From: Aquimarina sediminis
GTDB taxonomy: Bacteria; Bacteroidota; Bacteroidia; Flavobacteriales; Flavobacteriaceae
Assembly (NCBI RefSeq): GCF_002895435.1
Contig: NZ_POYJ01000006.1
Span: forward strand, 246,515 to 310,514
Length of the DNA stretch: 64,000 nt
Direction: 5' to 3'
Positions within the stretch are counted from its first letter, which is position 1; every line of letters begins with the position of its first letter. The notes beneath the pieces were generated by a model, which had not been told where the DNA came from, ran no database searches, and worked only from the letters and a program-made list of their open reading frames with translations. The translations under genes were made by a program, and so were the position numbers. Below are positions 55,201 to 63,000 of the stretch, piece by piece.

Positions 55201-56840
55201 TCTTTATATGTCATTGTATCATCGCTCATAAGCAATGCCAATTTATTTGGAGTCTTAGCTACCTGACTCTCGAACATATCTACTAGTGTTAATTGATCCG
55301 GGTATTTTACACCTGTAAAATCATTTAACTCTAGTAACTGTTGACGAGTAGTTTTATCCAGCAGAGACACATCTCCTAACAATATATGTTCATTATCCCC
55401 CACCTGATCTATTAAATTATTAAAGTAGGTAAAGAAAAGTTCGATCGTTTCTTTTTTAAACAAATGGGTACTATATTCAAATGTGCAGTCTAACTCATTG
55501 TCTATTTCGTTAAAATGAATCATTAAATCAAACTTGGATGTCGACTTAGCAATCTCATATGGTTTTATGTTGAAATCACTTAGTCTTGATTCTGTTTGTT
55601 TGATATTGTTTAATGTAATAATTGTATTGAATAAGGGGTTTATTTTATTACTTCTAGTCAACCCCAGATCTTCTATCAATTCTTCATAAGGATATTCCTG
55701 ATGATCAAAGCAGGTTAGCGTTTTTTTACCCACTCCTTTTAAATAGCTTCTAAAGTTAGTATTACTTTTGGGGTGTAGTCGAATAGCCAAAGTATTAACA
55801 AACATTCCGATTATTTGATCCAAATCCCCATGCCCTCTTCCTCCTACAGGTGTACCTATTACCAGATCATCTACGCTTGTAAGTTTTGATTGAAAAAGCC
55901 CATAAAAAGAAATAAGAACTGCAAATAGTGAAGTCTCTGTACTTTTCTTAAGACCATCCAATATCCTTTTTCTTTTGGCATTTATTTTAAAATGAATTTG
56001 TTCTCCTTCAAAAGAAATCTCCTTTGGTTTGGCAAAATCGGTAGGAAGTATTGCAGTATTACTAAACCCACTTAATTCTTGTAACCAAAACGATTTTTGC
56101 TCTTGGAGATTGGATTGATGTTCTATACTATAATACCATTGTGCATAATCTCTATATTGTAATGAAAGCTCTGGTAGTTCTTGTTGACTATAGAATGCTC
56201 CTAGATCGCTTAAAAAAACCTGAAACGAGATTCCATCTGATATAATATGATGAATATCTATTAATAAAATGAAATGAGTACTACTGAGTTCTACCAAATT
56301 TGCCCTTATAAGTGGGGCTTTTTGCAGATCAAAAGGATTAGAAAAATTTTGAATGATGCTTTCTAAGTCCTTTTCTTCACAAATATCATGTTTTAAAACA
56401 AACTCAAACTCTTCTAATACTTTTTGAACAGGTTTGTAGTTTTTATCCACTACAAAATAGGTTCGTAAACTTTCATGTCTTTCGATTAACCTGGTAAGTG
56501 CTGTTTGTAATCGATTAACGTCTACAGATCCATTTATTTCAAAAGCAAAAGGAATATTATATGCAATAGAATCTTTTACTAATTCTTGAAGAACATATAA
56601 TCTCGCTTGAGCCGGTGTTAATCTAGTAGAGGTATTGCGATTGGATCTAGGAATTTTTTTAAAATTCTTTTTTTGCTTTTTTCTTTTAAGGATATAATCA
56701 ATCAATTCATGTTTATTTTCCTTTACTTCTTTAAGTAAAACAGTTTCATCCACACCTTCCGGAATATTCAATTTTAAATTGTCATTTTCGACAGCTACAT
56801 GAATATCAAGTTCTTTTAATTTTAATAGTAATTCTTCCAT
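40275..56840 (-). CDS. Five-module nonribosomal peptide synthetase with terminal thioesterase
   Basis: A 5521-residue cytosolic assembly line. Order with rough positions: TubC-like docking (1-55), C1 (74-500; HHIISDG near 200), A1 (YTSGTTG 668), PCP1 (GGDS 1053), C2 (HHSLFGG 1275, atypical), A2 (1742), PCP2 (2127), C3 (HHIINDG 2313), A3 (2783), PCP3 (3158), C4 (HHIVNDG 3345), A4 (3815), PCP4 (4192), C5 (HHIISDG 4377), A5 (4847), PCP5 (5222), TE (GWSLGG 5350). Specificity codes by eye: A1 DVWNVAMVHK (Thr-like), A2 DPKFVAHVVK (Pro-like), A3 DVENVSEVIK and A4 DAEHVSKISK (unclear), A5 DLTKIGEVGK (Asn). No epimerization domain. It follows the first NRPS gene by 227 bp and should receive its chain through the docking domain, then release or cyclise the product. 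Confidence 0.96.
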   Translation of the reverse strand: MEELLLKLKELDIHVAVENDNLKLNIPEGVDETVLLKEVKENKHELIDYILKRKKQKKNFKKIPRSNRNTSTRLTPAQARLYVLQELVKDSIAYNIPFAFEINGSVDVNRLQTALTRLIERHESLRTYFVVDKNYKPVQKVLEEFEFVLKHDICEEKDLESIIQNFSNPFDLQKAPLIRANLVELSSTHFILLIDIHHIISDGISFQVFLSDLGAFYSQQELPELSLQYRDYAQWYYSIEHQSNLQEQKSFWLQELSGFSNTAILPTDFAKPKEISFEGEQIHFKINAKRKRILDGLKKSTETSLFAVLISFYGLFQSKLTSVDDLVIGTPVGGRGHGDLDQIIGMFVNTLAIRLHPKSNTNFRSYLKGVGKKTLTCFDHQEYPYEELIEDLGLTRSNKINPLFNTIITLNNIKQTESRLSDFNIKPYEIAKSTSKFDLMIHFNEIDNELDCTFEYSTHLFKKETIELFFTYFNNLIDQVGDNEHILLGDVSLLDKTTRQQLLELNDFTGVKYPDQLTLVDMFESQVAKTPNKLALLMSDDTMTYKEVNQRANQVARMLRSNGVNREAIVGLLMGKTFETVIGMLGILKAGGAYLPIDVTYPQNRIQYTLESSGAEIVLSVREHESSIEEKNLLFLYIDDAASIKDTSNLDTVNTPNDLCYVLYTSGTTGNPKGVMIEHRNVVRLLFNESFQYTFGEDDVWTMFHSHCFDVSVWEMYGALLNGGKLIIIPPEIARDPLAYMQILHKNDVTVLNQTPTAFYNLATEVKREGITLPKLRYVVFAGEALLPSKLKDWFAVHPNTKLINMYGITEVTVHMTYKEIGKFEIEHSVSNIGRPLPTGSIYLLDDQMKLVSQGVIGEIYVGGEGVARGYLNNEALTNSRFTDNPYKKSDRLYRSGDLAVLLSNGELEYKGRTDHQVQLKGFRIELGEIEHQLLSSEYVENVVVLDKKDKGEDQPYLCAYIVGTEKLSVEYLRNYLAERVPFYMIPAYFMQVDKIPYTTNNKVDRQKLPAPILTELQDYKAPVTHEHKVMVEIWMKILSASKVGIRDNYFVLGGDSLKAIGLVAEINQKLNSALSIADLYIYQTIEELSYFLSKNENSNQINSYKIEAEKVIERFEKEYRAKEKFKDSYEAVYPMNGVEIGMVFHTMKEQSEDKSIHTIIYHEQNVYPLPLENFSFEIFRKALDLMIEKHSVLRKIYDLDNLAHIVLKDIDPQIDYIDISHLSRDEQEKFIEKKKHEERLKGTELYFSLIWRMTIIKTSPLYQYLLFDFHHSLFGGWSLNSFTTELNNIYYELLKDDQYKPKLLRANYRDQILGEIEASLDTKNIEYWKEELDGYKRLQFVETKLKHEYKMDKYDLGEDFRRKLDSVVQKHNTSFKHLCFAAYIYVMKMLSPANDVTVGIVANNRPLIPDGDKLLGCFLNTVPFRAKIPQNITWGEYVDYIENKLRKFKEHEKVPFYKILEITKEPAEEGNPIFDTSFNYMDFHILNDMVREESSVVIEEGVVGFDNYVNNNTLFDMHVTASNNAFKLWLAYSTTIIDDALSSRIFECFKRVLTSFIYNDDTLINQNDILSESQKHLLASFNDTYRSYDSDSTIHKLFEDQVLETPDAVALTFKGATLSYSDVNKKSNQLAGLLRSKGVTNNTIVGVMQQRSMDMVISILGILKAGGAYLPIDPDYPISRIEQMVYNSGMSLLLSDDDFVGSVIDRVTCLDIRSLDCSGFDSVNLPYISSSSDLLYVIYTSGSTGVPKGVMLNHGNMTNLMDYHINSTSIDTSSVLQFTTLTFDPSFKEIFSALLTGGTVHMIEDSVSKDFSKVLKHIESHAVRTIFMPSSVLNQIFNSKLYQEELPTTLRNIVTAGEQVVVGNLFKQYLEDHEVCLHNHYGPAETHVVTTNTIHPGSGVPTMPDIGKPIQNTQIYILNPEMHLQPIHVAGELYIGGKQVGVGYIQNPELTAERYIDNPYGEGRLYKTGDLARWTSDGSIEFLGRIDDQLKLHGVRIEPGEIESHINAIPEIVDSVVVVNEVHGDKSLIAYYVSTVDLSVSELRNHLLDKLPLSMIPGYYVRLSEMPMTSTGKLDRKSLPSPEGEKVAYQAASTPTEKQLVTLWSELLHLESDQLSVSSSFFDLGGNSLRAVVLINMISKLFSVHLVLKSLFKYQDISSLASYIDSLEKESFIAIPKVLSREYYPLSSAQQRMYFLYEFDKGSTTYNMPSFFRINGKLEISRLEQAFKALVERHQSLRTVFQMIDNAPIQRILSGESFEVARYKADASETSSYINKFVRPFDLSSELPVRIGLIEISKEDALLMVDMHHIINDGVSHEILLKEFWSLYHNEVLPDLRIQYIDYAVWQQSDAHQDLVVKHKQYWLEVYSEEVFSLDLPIDYTRSLSRSDQGEVQSIKFSASKSEQLRQLSRSKGVTMYTLFLAIYNVLLSKLSNQEDIVIGTSTAGRHHADLEGLVGMFVNTLALRNHPKMNSTFEDFLSDVQENTLSAFDHQLYQYEELVDELELSRDVGRNPLFDVFFSYQQQINQLNLGESDLKIESHGAVRSVAKFDLSLEVLDSEESISLSFNYAIDLFKSSTIERFSEYLNRITDAILLDSTQLLGDIEILSPQEKNMLQITFNDTAVDYDLDKTVLDLFISQSKETPDAEAIIFGQERLTYRDLDVRSDLWAQHLVKEGVTSGAIVALVMTRSSEMITAILAVMKVGAAYLPINPDQPVYRTQYMLNESKSTYTITNISVIPEDLEKHYTVISVDTLDKNITPNGIKKNIQKVLPDDLAYIIYTSGSTGQPKGVMINHRSVTNLIHHEREFLEVESSDKILQFSPYYFDVSVEQIWLSLTTGASLLLIDLETLVNKTLFLNYLKEHSVSLLNCTPSFLESMPLPYLPCLKKIVVSGEECKPALANKYSETYSFYNEYGPTEATVISISHQVTKIGDEDVKLPIGRPIANSQAYILNDRLDLLPLGVVGELYLGGEGLSLGYLSRPDLTQKHFVSNPFGEGLLYKTGDLARWLPDGTIEYLGRNDHQVKLRGYRIELNEIEKELENISLVSQALVMIHESKGDKKLIAYYTGEESKSEKIKISLLSKLPAYMIPSNFVWIDAFPTTDNGKINRKALPNPESALSDIYVAPKNEEQEKLCSLWADILGLDENQISVTSDFFDLGGHSLAAITLVNKVSEAFSVNLLLRELFIYRTISTLSEYISGKNKVSFISIPKTPARKYYPLSSAQQRLYFLYEFDKESTAYNLPSFFRIKGTIDLPQMELSFNKLLEFHQSLQTVFKMVDGYPMQRIAQEIGFEIDHFSVLDSEVDTKIKQFIQPFNLFEELPIRVTLMSISDEDHILLIDTHHIVNDGVSLEVLMRDFMSFYSKQTPDTLRIQYTDYAVWQQSEEYTNLVASHKSYWMEKFSEEVISLELPTDHPRPQTLSNQGHCHTIKLSNQQSEKLRFLANSEGVTVYNLFLAIYNVFLNKLTNEEDIVVGTPTAGRHHLDLQGLVGMFVNTLALRNYPKGTMSFKDFLLDLNENTLQALDHQLYQYEELIDELEVSRDINRNALFDVFFTYNKEIEAQGNQDLGLDIRPYNVPFRTSKFDLSLDVIDSDQGISLSFICRKDLFDLPRVEQFTSYLSRIIEEVLVDHTQRIGTINILSEVERDKLLNVFNNTAIAYDLEKTVLDMFIEQAQLTPNAEALVFNEKSFTYKELDDRSDLWASFLIGAGVSQQSIVSLMMTRSTEMITAILAIMKAGAVYLPINPEQPLCRTLQILEESKSTTVISNLSTIPDGFKKDCVWLHTDVIDNSEVVIDKKKLPKSSATDLAYIIYTSGSTGIPKGVMTNHESVTNFIVHQSELFEIDNKEKILQSSPYYFDASVEQIWLALSKGATLVLIDENILLEPTELIDYLKKYQITHLHSTPSLLERIQLDDVQTLNRVVSGGDVCSPLLAQKIGKTHSFYNKYGPTETTISSTIKKISKEDSLQSKITIGYPISNTQAYILDKELNLLPQGTIGELYLGGKGVSRGYLNRSDITKNSFISNPCGESRLYKTGDLARWNSDGTIDFLGRIDNQLKLNGVRIEPGEIERHVNSIEGIDDAVVMIREVNGNKALIAYYVSTKLFSASEIRTYLQDKLPLSMIPGYYVHLEELPLTSTGKLDRRSLPVPEEELLDYQEASNVTEEQLVALWSDVLQLDKDQISVNSSFFDLGGNSLHAVVLINRIRKEFSVQIALKSVFQYQDIVSLGKYIEGLNKESFMTIPKAPDREYYPLSSAQKRMYFLYEFDKESTAYNMPGFFRLKGEVDFSKLELAFKTLVNRHHSLCTLFEMVDGAPCQRVVSDMIFEVVRYKGGTQDIDNYIHEFVRPFDLSSELPIRIGLMEVTGEDALLMVDMHHIISDGISHEILIREFWSLYHNELLPDLPIQYIDYVVWQHSNTHQTLVSDHKAYWLEIYNKKVTTLELPTDYLRPLHPSDHGDICSIQLPKQQRDKLHGFANTHGVTMYTLFLTIYKVLLSKLSNQTDIVVGTSTAGRHHADLEGVVGMFVNTLALRNDVDSKISFRDLLATVNEDTLSAFDHQLYQYEELVDALELSRDIGRNPLFDVFFSYREQSKDSDFKATDLKIKNHSAIYNVAKFDLSLELQDSNEGIDLSFTYRTDLFKPSTIKRFLGYINRIIDEVLIDDTQFLGTIEILAPEERDELLIAFNDTSVDYNSGNTVLDFFITQSLKVPNAEAIIFGKERLTYKELNSLSDLWAQHLVNSGVVQGSVVALVMTRSSEMITAIIAIMKAGAAYLPINPDQPVSRTQYMLDQSDCKLIVTNIDTITENLKSYTCLDMNTFDFSNIKGQKIKTQKVTSDDLAYIMYTSGSTGEPKGCKVTHGNLVNYICWANDYYFTNSEEGNWGLITPISFDLTVTSIYTSLTRGKKLFIGSDQTDIDTLLKESFTNPEIDTLKITPTHLTILKDLDLKRTHIKTIICGGEQLKKSQLEIIKNIDNSIRVYNEYGPTETTVGCIATEVLPEDEKIYIGKPIANTKIQIVNSDFEIVPIGVIGEIYISGLGVSEGYLKKPEITSEKFVYLSEVLHYKTGDLGRWTSKGTIEYIGRTDDQVKIRGYRIEPTEIESSIETLPGIEQAVVTIHGENQKLYAYLKGDQKTEMTELKCHLSEKLPDYMIPVSYTWLDIFPLNPNGKIDKDALPNPDFTPTDFYVAPKNKKQERLQRIWADILGIDQNQISIRSDFFSLGGHSLNAIKLKYEIKKSFKIELPLFEIFLTPTIETLSDKIQERRGDKEEKTSLISLNNVDAEEKLFVIHDGSGEIDGYLELTRKINNYRCYGIKFNTNDTQDVPDITELASRYIKEIKSVQSTGPYTLLGWSLGGVIATEMAALLEKSDEKIENLIIIDSSFQFKKTPKKDHTWLQFSKSEFFKTATEEEVKGIIPLEISQLIPGFSNKNRQQILEAVNTVLVLREVSETYCKSTDIKAKTLYINPTQSSVLNDKEQMKRLFSDLVLKEVTGDHFSVMQLPIVNDLSTIINNQLESKLVKH
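50245..51000 (-). repeat. Near-identical block shared with 63290-64000
   Basis: The end of A2, PCP2 and the first residues of C3 in the terminal NRPS are almost the same at DNA level as the matching part of the upstream NRPS (offset about 13058 bp). Only a few bases differ in what can be compared, for example in the GGNS codons and one Leu/Ser change. Signals recombination or gene conversion between modules. Confidence 0.75.
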
Positions 56841-57067
56841 AGGATTTACTTGCGTGAGCTTAGTTTTACACTAATTATTTATCTAACATTAAGTTGTAAT
56901 TACGTAATGCGAATAAAATACTTAGCTATTTTAGAAAATTTGATGTTTGTGTTTGTTCTGAGTACAATTATTCTACTCTTTGTATTTTACTATTATGCAC
57001 CCCCACAAGGAAGTTTAATTCTGAGCATGCTGATTTATTTATAATACCAAAAAACAATAGCCTCTTT
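56841..57067. other. Gap between the two NRPS genes
   Basis: 227 bp, A/T-rich, with no hairpin or promoter that I can call with confidence. The two genes are probably one transcript, although a promoter for the second could lie here. Confidence 0.4.
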
Positions 57068-60000
57068 TTATATAATGGTCTCTTTACGTTCTACCTTTTC
57101 ATTATTCGTACTCTGGTCTTCTCCTTCTAACCATTTATCCATTTCTATCAATTCTGATATTTGTCGGATTGTTCTTTTCTTGAAAATTTCGACAAGCTTC
57201 AAGCGGATTTCAAAAGTTTGCTTTATGCTATTTGCTATTTGAATTGCATTCAAAGAATGCCCTCCCAAATCAAAGAAGTCACTATCGATACCTACCACAT
57301 CCGCATCTAGTTTGAGTACCTCTGACCAGATCTCTACAAGCTTCTCTTCTGTGCTATTAGTAGGAGCAACATAGGTCGCCTCTTGTTGAAGCTCATAATC
57401 CGGCAATGACTTACGATCTATCTTACCACTCAAATTCAATGGAAAACGATCCATATGAACATAATACGAAGGAATCATATACTCCGGAAGATGAAGTGAT
57501 AAATGTTTACGAATCTCTGAGGTATCCAGTGGCTCTGAAGACTCATAATAACCAACAACATACTTCTCCTCTTCAATAGTTTGTATCTTAACAACAGATT
57601 GAGTAATACCCGAATATCGGCTAAGTTGATGCGCTATCTCCGATAACTCGATCCTATATCCTCGTAACTTAACCTGATCATCAATCCTACCATAGTACTC
57701 TAAATTACCATCGGCTAACCATCGAACCAGATCACCCGTGCGATATACACGATCCTCCCAAGCGATCCAGTCTGAATCAAACTTATCTGAAGTAAGAGAC
57801 TGGTCTCCAACATATCGTAATGCCAAACCATCTCCAGCAATACATAGCTCCCCTATAGAACCCATAGGAACCAAACCTCCGTAGTTGTCGGTAATATATA
57901 CCCGCTCATTAGGTAATGGCTTTCCTATAGGAATGCTATCATAACTATCCAGGTTATCTATATCTATCTTATAACTCGTAGAATCAACACAGGTCTCTGT
58001 AGGACCATAAAAATTGTACAATTGTGTACCTGCTCCCAATTTGGCGTAAAACAATCGTACCAAATCTACCGGAAGAACCTCTCCTGCCAATATCCAACTC
58101 GATAAACTATCCAAAGTAGACCCTTCTTGTAAAGAATGAACTAATAATCCCAAATGTGTTGGAGTACCATCAGAAATATCTATACTATGATCATTATAAA
58201 AGCGTAGTAATGCTGCCCCATCTTTGCGGCTTTGATCATCTACAATATATAAACTGTGACCCTGAAGTAAACTACCAAAAATTTGCTGTACCGAAGCATC
58301 AAAAGAATAAGATGCTAATAATGATACTCGTAATGCCCTATCGCCATAACTATCATAAACACGATCCTTTAGACCTTTTACCAAATTAATAACACTACCC
58401 TGAGGCATCATTACCCCCTTGGGATGACCACTAGAACCAGATGTAAAAATACAATATGCCAAATCTGTTGATCCTATAGAAATCGATACCTCAGAGTCAT
58501 CCTGCGAAGTAATAATAGGGGAAGCTATAGAAGTAACTGGAAGATAGGCAGAATAATCATCAACATAAGTATCATGAGATAGTAAATAAGCAGCACGACT
58601 TTGATCCAACATATAGCTGATACGCTGCTCCGGAAGACTTGGATCTAATGGTAAATATCCCGCTCCCGATTTTAAAACACCCAAAATACCAATGATCATA
58701 TCAAGTGAGCGATCAAACAATAAACCAACAATGTTGCCAGGAACAATACCCTCGGATATCAAATAATGTGCAACCTGATTAGATCGTAAATCTAATTCTG
58801 AATACGTTAACTCATTATCCCCAAAAAATAATGCCCTACGATCTGGATATTGTTGAACCTGCCGAGAAAAAACAGAAATGATACCCTCCTCATTGTTATA
58901 AGGCAAAGAAGTAGAATTATATACCTGAATCAAAGATTCCTGCTCTGATAATGGAACAACATTAATATCTCTAAGCAAAATAACAGGATCTCCTAGAATA
59001 GCATCGGTTAAAACTTCAAAATAGTTAACAAAACGTTGTATAGTACTCTCTCTAAAAAGGGAACTCGAATATTGAAAGTTTAATGCCAACTTATCTTCAA
59101 CCTCTGTAACTGCCATAGTCAGATCAAAACGGGTTACTTCAACATCATAATCAAATGGTGATAACGTAAGACCGGGAATTTCCATCTTGGGTTGCTCAAA
59201 ATTAAAATACTCGAACATCACATTAAAAAGAGGATTACGATTGGTATCTCTCTTCAAATTCAAAGAGTCTATCAAATCTTCATAAGGATAATCCTGATGC
59301 TCAAAAGAACTAAAGGTACGATCATTAACGCCTCTCAAAAATTCTAGAAAAGATCGATCTCCATCAGGATAATTACGAAGGGCTAATGCATTGATAAAAA
59401 CACCTGCAACACTCTCTAAATCCGCATGATGACGACCAGCAACCGAAGTGCCGATAACGATATCTTCCTGATTACAAAGTTTACTTAACAGTACATTGTA
59501 GATACTCAATAAGACAACAAACAAAGTCGTACCTTCTTCTTTTGATAATGATCGCAACTTAGCTGTCTTTTCTGCATCCAATTCAAAACGAACTATACCT
59601 CCTTGATTACCCGTAGTGGATAATCCCGAATAATCACCAGGTAAAACAAGAGAAGGAACTTCTTCTTTAAACTCTGACAACCAATACGCCTGATGATTAG
59701 CCATAGCTGCTTGTTGAGACTCACCTTGCTGCCAAACAGCATAATCCTTATACTGAATACGAAGGTCTGGTAATGATTCTCCACGATAAAAAGACATAAA
59801 ATCTCGCATCAAAACACCATTGGTAACTCCATCTGATATAATATGATGATTGTCTACAATCATAACATGTTCTTCTGAACTTAGCGAAATAATACCAACT
59901 CGTAATAAAGGACCTACACTAAGATCAAAGGGACTTATAAAATCGGTGATCGTATCACGGATGTCTTCTCCTTTTTCTAAATATGTGATAGAAAAACCTA

Positions 60001-63000
60001 CTGAATCTGAAACCAATTGTACAGGGTGACCATCTACAAAATCAAAAGAAGTACGAAAAACATCATGCCGGGAAATAAGCTGATCAAATGAAGCTGCCAA
60101 CTTCTTCTTATCCAGAACACCTTGTAAAGAAACAACTTTGGTCGTGTTATATGCTAGAGAATCTTTATCAAACTCATACAAGAAATACATACGCTGCTGC
60201 GCCGAAGATAGTGGGTAATACTCTCGAGAATCTACCGGCAAAATATCCAGGTGATTAGTCTTAACAGCATCTGATATATACTCTCCTAAATAGGCTATCG
60301 TTGGATGCGCCATGATTTCTTTTAAAGAGATTTTGACATTGAATTCCTTTTTTATTTTATTAGCTAAAAACACCAATTTCAAAGAATGCCCTCCCAAATC
60401 AAAGAAGTCACTATCGATACCTACTACATCTGCATCCAGCTTGAGTACCTCTGACCAGATCCCTACAAGCTTCTCTTCTGTGCTATTAGTAGGAGCAACA
60501 TAGGTCGCCTCTTGTTGAAGCTCATAATCCGGCAATGACTTACGATCTATCTTACCACTCAAATTCAATGGAAAACGATCCATATGAACATAATACGAAG
60601 GAATCATATACTCCGGAAGATGAAGTGATAAATGTTTACGAATCTCTGAGGTATCCAGTGGCTCTGAAGACTCATAATAACCAACAACATACTTCTCCTC
60701 TTCAATAGTTTGTATCTTAACAACAGATTGAGTAATACCCGAATATCGGCTAAGTTGATGCGCTATCTCCGATAACTCGATCCTATATCCTCGTAACTTA
60801 ACCTGATCATCAATCCTACCATAGTACTCTAAATTACCATCGGCTAACCATCGAACCAGATCACCCGTGCGATATACACGATCCTCCCAAGCGATCCAGT
60901 CTGAATCAAACTTATCTGAAGTAAGAGACTGGTCTCCAACATATCGTAATGCCAAACCATCTCCAGCAATACATAGCTCCCCTATAGAACCCATAGGAAC
61001 CAAACCTCCGTAGTTGTCGGTAATATATACCCGCTCATTAGGTAATGGCTTTCCTATAGGAATGCTATCATAACTATCCAGGTTATCTATATCTATCTTA
61101 TAACTCGTAGAATCAACACAGGTCTCTGTAGGACCATAAAAATTGTACAATTGTGTACCTGCTCCCAATTTGGCGTAAAACAATCGTACCAAATCTACCG
61201 GAAGAACCTCTCCTGCCAATATCCAACTCGATAAACTATCCAAAGTAGACCCTTCTTGTAAAGAATGAACTAATAATCCCAAATGTGTTGGAGTACCATC
61301 AGAAATATCTATACTATGATCATTATAAAAGCGTAGTAATGCTGCCCCATCTTTGCGGCTTTGATCATCTACAATATATAAACTGTGACCCTGAAGTAAA
61401 CTACCAAAAATTTGCTGTACCGAAGCATCAAAAGAATAAGATGCTAATAATGATACTCGTAATGCCCTATCGCCATAACTATCATAAACACGATCCTTTA
61501 GACCTTTTACCAAATTAATAACACTACCCTGAGGCATCATTACCCCCTTGGGATGACCACTAGAACCAGATGTAAAAATACAATATGCCAAATCTGTTGA
61601 TCCTATAGAAATCGATACCTCAGAGTCATCCTGCGAAGTAATAATAGGGGAAGCTATAGAAGTAACTGGAAGATAGGCAGAATAATCATCAACATAAGTA
61701 TCATGAGATAGTAAATAAGCAGCACGACTTTGATCCAACATATAGCTGATACGCTGCTCCGGAAGACTTGGATCTAATGGTAAATATCCCGCTCCCGATT
61801 TTAAAACACCCAAAATACCAATGATCATATCAAGTGAGCGATCAAACAATAAACCAACAATGTTGCCAGGAACAATACCCTCGGATATCAAATAATGTGC
61901 AACCTGATTAGATCGTAAATCTAATTCTGAATACGTTAACTCATTATCCCCAAAAAATAATGCCCTACGATCTGGATATTGTTGAACCTGCCGAGAAAAA
62001 ACAGAAATGATACCCTCCTCATTGTTATAAGGCAAAGAAGTAGAATTATATACCTGAATCAAAGATTCCTGCTCTGATAATGGAACAACATTAATATCTC
62101 TAAGCAAAATAACAGGATCTCCTAGAATAGCATCGGTTAAAACTTCAAAATAGTTAACAAAACGTTGTATAGTACTCTCTCTAAAAAGGGAACTCGAATA
62201 TTGAAAGTTTAATGCCAACTTATCTTCAACCTCTGTAACTGCCATAGTCAGATCAAAACGGGTTACTTCAACATCATAATCAAATGGTGATAACGTAAGA
62301 CCGGGAATTTCCATCTTGGGTTGCTCAAAATTAAAATACTCGAACATCACATTAAAAAGAGGATTACGATTGGTATCTCTCTTCAAATTCAAAGAGTCTA
62401 TCAAATCTTCATAAGGATAATCCTGATGCTCAAAAGAACTAAAGGTACGATCATTAACGCCTCTCAAAAATTCTAGAAAAGATCGATCTCCATCAGGATA
62501 ATTACGAAGGGCTAATGCATTGATAAAAACACCTGCAACACTCTCTAAATCCGCATGATGACGACCAGCAACCGAAGTGCCGATAACGATATCTTCCTGA
62601 TTACAAAGTTTACTTAACAGTACATTGTAGATACTCAATAAGACAACAAACAAAGTCGTACCTTCTTCTTTTGATAATGATCGCAACTTAGCTGTCTTTT
62701 CTGCATCCAATTCAAAACGAACTATACCTCCTTGATTACCCGTAGTGGATAATCCCGAATAATCACCAGGTAAAACAAGAGAAGGAACTTCTTCTTTAAA
62801 CTCTGACAACCAATACGCCTGATGATTAGCCATAGCTGCTTGTTGAGACTCACCTTGCTGCCAAACAGCATAATCCTTATACTGAATACGAAGGTCTGGT
62901 AATGATTCTCCACGATAAAAAGACATAAAATCTCGCATCAAAACACCATTGGTAACTCCATCTGATATAATATGATGATTGTCTACAATCATAACATGTT

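Noticed and set aside
56850..57044. 64-codon hydrophobic frame in the gap between the NRPS genes on the + strand
   Set aside because: TTG start, opposite to the operon, A/T-rich composition alone explains the hydrophobic residues.
58156..61518. Identical + strand frames at 58156-58389 and 61285-61518
   Set aside because: They are antisense shadows of the duplicated NRPS modules; their identity only reports the duplication.
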